Below are positions 60,591-64,000 of a stretch of DNA of 64,000 nucleotides, one piece after another. The notes under the pieces are model-generated. The model was not told the DNA's origin. It searched no databases and saw only the letters and a program-made list of their open reading frames with translations. Location of the stretch: NCBI GenBank assembly GCA_964019055.1, contig OZ025218.1:9988170-10052169 (forward strand), given 5' to 3'. The translations under genes were made by a program, and so were the position numbers. The stretch is from Anthopleura xanthogrammica (Eukaryota > Cnidaria > Anthozoa > Actiniaria > Actiniidae). Positions within the stretch are counted from its first letter, which is position 1. Every line of letters starts with the position of its first letter.

Positions 60591-62413
60591 TCCCTTGAAA
60601 TTAAGATAACTATCTTAACCAGGCATAGCCAAAAATTACAAGGACTTTATTCAAGACACTCACTCAAATAATCTTTTCTTTTAAGGAGACTTTTGCCGCG
60701 GTTCTTATGAAGGATTAATTTTGAATGTTTTTCACTCCTATTATTCAGAGGTGTTCTTTTTCCAATATCCTTTCACACTGAAGTGTGATTTTAAAATAAT
60801 TATTTGCCCTTGCAGACCTCATGATTAGAAATCCTAATTGATTGTTTTAATAGCACTGTATGGTCCTCATGAAACTAGAAAGAAATAACGAGAGAATGAG
60901 GCTAAGAAAAAGAAAGAAAGAAAAGATAAAAGAATTATGGGAATCGAAGGAAAGGAAAGATTATTAATGAAAAATAAACCGAAAAAAGGAAAGGAAAAAC
61001 TACATTTAACTTAAGAGTTTTGTTGTGTTATAAAAATATACATGTTTTAAAAAAACGCTGAATAGCAAAGCTATATATAATTACGAATCCTCATTGTAGA
61101 CAAAAAGCCAATAAATGAACAACATTCTAACTTACTGATATAATTTAAGGAAGTAGTTTGCTAATTTGAACTACGAAATTAAATTTTACTTTCATAACAT
61201 CAGACTATCCGAACACTTACTTTATATAATTTGCTTTTTTAGATTAATTTAGGAAAAATTAACGAGAATTCATAAAGTTGGGACAACATAAGGCACACAA
61301 TTATTCTCCAGCTTTGTTTTCGTTGGCAGGTGAGCAAAGATAAAGCATTTAAGATCAAACAATTCAGGCACTTTCGCAGTAGAAGGATATCTAATTTGAA
61401 TAGTTGTTTTAGGATAATATAAAGCATTATTCAAAAGATGGTTTGTTTGACAAGGCATGATGACATTGTCACTCAGGGATCTTTTATAAGTAGATCTTCT
61501 TCATCAACACGATCTGTACTTTATATTACAAGCCTGGCCATCTTAGAACAGCTTAGCTTTTTGGAGGATAATACGAGCTTTCTTGGTTATGTCCTACTGA
61601 AACCAAATACAGCAAAAAATGATGTAAATGAAAATTGAGTTTCGAAGTCTTGATCGTGTTTAAACCTGATTTTCTTTGACGCAATCCCGTAGAACAGAAG
61701 TGAGGCGCTAAGATAAGAAGAGAAAAAAGAAAAACTGAATTATAGGAAGAAGTGAAGACGACGAAGTTAGTTAAGGTAAAAAAAAGTTGTAATTTACACT
61801 TGTTGATGTAAATTTTTATAACTAAGTACAGGTATATCAAGTTAAGGTCGATTTTTCTTACGATCGATTTAACATTATGTAAGATTTTTTCATGTAAATA
61901 ATGAAATACGAACTGATAATTATAATCATTTATTAAACATCAACTTAATATTATTATTATTTATATTTTTTAAATTAATATTCATTAAAGTTTTATTTTT
62001 TTTCTATTATGTTCCAATAGTTATTGGGTGTGTCGATTATAGTTTGTATTCTCATTAATAGTATAATCAACTAATAGTCGAACGAAAACTATAGAATAGT
62101 ACTGACTTAATCACTAATAGGTCAATAATAGGCCAAACTCTCTAGATCTTTATTCGAACCAGTTGTGAAAATGATCCCCAAAAATACTGCTATAGTATAG
62201 CGGGGATGAATAGAAGTATGAAAGAAGACGAAGCTTCAAGTCATAATGCAGGATACAGGAGAAATGACACGAAATATATATTCGAATATTTTTATGGGAT
62301 TTGTATGGGAAATGTTCAATGGAAGACAAGAGCTTGCTATAGAACACTTGATCCTTAATAAAGGTATAAATTAGTGCATAAAAAAAACTACTTGAAACTT
62401 TCGAGACTGCCCA
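60591..62413. other. Non-coding stretch
   Basis: A purine-rich tract runs from 60880 to 61005. The 61239-61458 frames have no recognisable motif. No gene supported. Confidence 0.4.
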
Positions 62414-62970
62414 CTAAAGCTGCATCAACACGGAGTTTTTTTCCTTGACAAATATCCATGACAATTTTCACTGCTCGCTTGGACGATTAGCAAGTTTTCC
62501 ATGACAATCTTTTATTGACACGGTTTCCTTGCTCGTGTAGATAGAGTGCAAACAGTATATCCGTGAAAAAATAGTTAAATTAAATAGTACAATTTTTGCA
62601 AAAATTCTGTTGTTTTCTATTAATTTTTTAACTTGCACTATTTTGTGCTATTTAGTAATTTGTATTTCACGAATTTACTATTTGCACTCTATAATGAATA
62701 AGTTTTCCCTGACAAGTTTCGATCAGTGAAGTAAAAGGTTGGGAACTAATCTCATTAATATTCCTTGCCACATTTTCCTTGTTGTCCGTCTACACGAGCA
62801 AATTTAATTTCATCGTTGACAATTTTTACTTGTCATGGAAAAGACAGCATGCTAGCTTGTCTTTGTTAAAGAAAAACAGTTCATTTTACTGAATGTTCAC
62901 GGGCAATTTTTCCTTGTCAAGGAAAACTTAGCTTGTCAAACAAGAATTCATCATGTAGATGCGGCTTTAA
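62414..62970. mobile_element. TTAA-family foldback MITE, member 3, with an insert
   Basis: The left end CTAAAGCTGCATCAACACGG faces a right end reading TTAAAGCCGCATCTACATGA on the other strand. These match the consensus of the elements at 4996 and 20138. The interior holds repeated CCTTGACAA / TTGTCAAGG blocks in both orientations. It is longer than its relatives partly because a second MITE sits inside. Confidence 0.72.
62541..62692. mobile_element. MITE nested in the TTAA element, ~152 bp
   Basis: The left arm ATAGAGTGCAAACAGTATAT and the right arm (ATAGAGTGCAAATAGTAAAT on the other strand) pair over ~28 bp with about four mismatches. The interior is AT-rich. TA-like flanks suit a mariner-type site. 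Confidence 0.72.
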
Positions 62971-63165
62971 TAAATGTTGACCTGTGTCTATGTGGTCGTT
63001 AATGTAGGCTGGCCATTTGATAGGTGACCGTTAAATAGAAGTTTGCCACTAGATGGTCAATTAATGGACTGAGGTTAACCGCTTTATAGAATTCAGTACT
63101 GGTGTATTTTCGAGTTGCATTGTGATGATTTCTAATCTAGATTTTATACTCAAGGTACCCTGAAG
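62971..63165. repeat. Degenerate GTGGTCGTTAA-type repeats upstream of GPCR 4
   Basis: Short diverged units around TGTGGTCGTTAATG, GGTGACCGTTAAATAG and AGATGGTCAATTAATGG recur every ~30 bp at 62988-63075. They resemble the 'ACGACC' repeats at 25.9 kb. A possible 3' splice site lies near 63140-63153. Confidence 0.4.
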
Positions 63166-64000
63166 ATGAATGGACTGAACATGAACCACACAAACAACCA
63201 ATCATCGAACTCCACCTCAATACATCCCAAGAATCCTAGCGGACCTGCCATCCATATTGATTTGCAACATTACGAAGAAGCACAGCTCTGGGTATCGCTA
63301 TTCGTAGTCGAAGGCTTGTTGATCATCACTGCCAATTGTCTCTCGCTACTTGTTTTCACTGGTAAAAAATATCGCAGAAACAAAAGCAATTTACTGCTTG
63401 CTAACCTAGCAGTTTCAGACCTCCTCGTCGGTTGCCTAGCAACACCTCTACAAGTGTACACCGTGGGTTCAAGGTTCTTTTGGAAATACGAGTTCCCGAT
63501 AGCTTTAAATGTCCCATTGGATATGTTTACTGGATTTTGTTCACTGTTTTCTTTAACTATCATTGCTTTGGAGCGGTTCTACGCTACCTGGTATCCCTTT
63601 AGCTACAAAGCCATGAAAGCGCGCCTTTACGTCATCATTATCATTGTCACGTGGTTCCTTGCCGCTCTTGTGCCATGCGCAGTATACCTTGTACCACCTG
63701 ACGTCCTGCCGAAGTCTTCTTTCAACTACGTCATCGCTGTTCTCCTTTGCCTGTCTGTCTTTCTCATTCTCTTCTCGTACACTGCCATTGGAATCAAGAT
63801 GAGTCTGCCAAACATCCCACAAGACCAGCGGCAACAGCGTCAGAAACGCATGATCAAGACCCTTACTCTTGTAACCGTTCTCTCGCTTGTATCCTGGCTT
63901 CCTTTCCAAGTCATCATCCTGGTGTTTTATTTTTCCAAAGGGAAATATGGCTTTCCGTATCTTGTGATAGTCGCAACTAAATTCCTTCAGTTTGGGAATT
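63166..64000 (+). CDS. Rhodopsin-family (class A) GPCR 4, cut by window end (278 aa seen)
   Basis: Open from the ATG at 63166 to the window edge, so only the C-terminus is missing. The ~40-residue N-terminus has sequons NHT, NQS and NST. TM1 has AN57 in place of GN; TM2 LAVSD85; ER(F) 136-138 for DRY; W163 in TM4; SWLP 243-246 in TM6. The window ends in TM7 at KFLQFGN, just before the expected N-P-x-x-Y. Loop 2 is short and proline-rich (LVPPDVLPKSS). It lacks the loop 3 cysteine pair of the other three and is the most divergent of the set, but shares ER-x and x-WLPF. Ligand unknown. Frames at 63270-63909 on the minus strand are shadows of this gene. Confidence 0.92.
   Translation, partial: MNGLNMNHTNNQSSNSTSIHPKNPSGPAIHIDLQHYEEAQLWVSLFVVEGLLIITANCLSLLVFTGKKYRRNKSNLLLANLAVSDLLVGCLATPLQVYTVGSRFFWKYEFPIALNVPLDMFTGFCSLFSLTIIALERFYATWYPFSYKAMKARLYVIIIIVTWFLAALVPCAVYLVPPDVLPKSSFNYVIAVLLCLSVFLILFSYTAIGIKMSLPNIPQDQRQQRQKRMIKTLTLVTVLSLVSWLPFQVIILVFYFSKGKYGFPYLVIVATKFLQFGN

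Noticed and set aside
63270..63909. Minus-strand frames of 97 and 118 codons at the window end
   Set aside because: Antisense shadows of GPCR 4.

Overview
The window looks like eukaryotic nuclear DNA from an anthozoan cnidarian, most likely a stony coral or sea anemone. This is inferred, not proven. It is AT-rich and gene-poor, and it carries single-exon rhodopsin-family GPCR genes of the divergent kind common in anthozoans. It is also full of tRNA-derived SINEs, foldback MITEs, satellites and microsatellites. There are no operons, ribosome binding sites, rRNAs or CRISPR arrays.

Only six genes can be supported. Four are class A GPCRs: 6842-7753 (-), 40197-41348 (+), 54601-55500 (+), and 63166 onward (+), which runs off the window end in TM7. 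They share ER-x instead of DRY after TM3, T/S-W-L-P in TM6, a very short second extracellular loop and no obvious TM3 cysteine. Three of the four have a cysteine pair in extracellular loop 3. These traits recall melanocortin-type receptors, but ligands cannot be assigned. The other two genes sit in one apparently complete DNA transposon (48356-53384) with 82-bp terminal inverted repeats matching at 79/82 positions and a 2-bp AT (or TA) target duplication. Its genes are convergent. The + strand gene is a two-exon SAP / SWIM zinc finger / YqaJ nuclease protein whose first exon is easily missed. The - strand gene is a THAP / coiled-coil / helix-turn-helix / DDE transposase. This combination matches the ISL2EU (IS4EU) superfamily as I know it.

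Layout: 0-6.8 kb holds a SINE tail, foldback MITEs and a short miRNA-like hairpin. 6.8-7.8 kb is GPCR 1. 8-40 kb is mostly non-coding, with SINEs, MITEs (one family at TTAA sites), a perfect 47-bp inverted duplication, an ATC microsatellite, a 33-bp minisatellite and an 80-bp satellite. 40.2-41.3 kb is GPCR 2. 41.5-48.3 kb is non-coding, with a possible reverse-transcriptase relic. 48.36-53.38 kb is the transposon. 54.6-55.5 kb is GPCR 3. 56-58.6 kb is a 73-bp satellite flanked on both sides by a 40-bp satellite. 59.4 kb is a CCTCT array. 62.4-63 kb is a MITE carrying a second MITE. 63.2 kb to the end is GPCR 4.

The strongest biology is the intact nuclease-plus-transposase element and the loose group of related receptors. 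Next come the SINE family, with its variable 57-bp tail repeat and TATCGATA-type 3' end, and the nested satellites.
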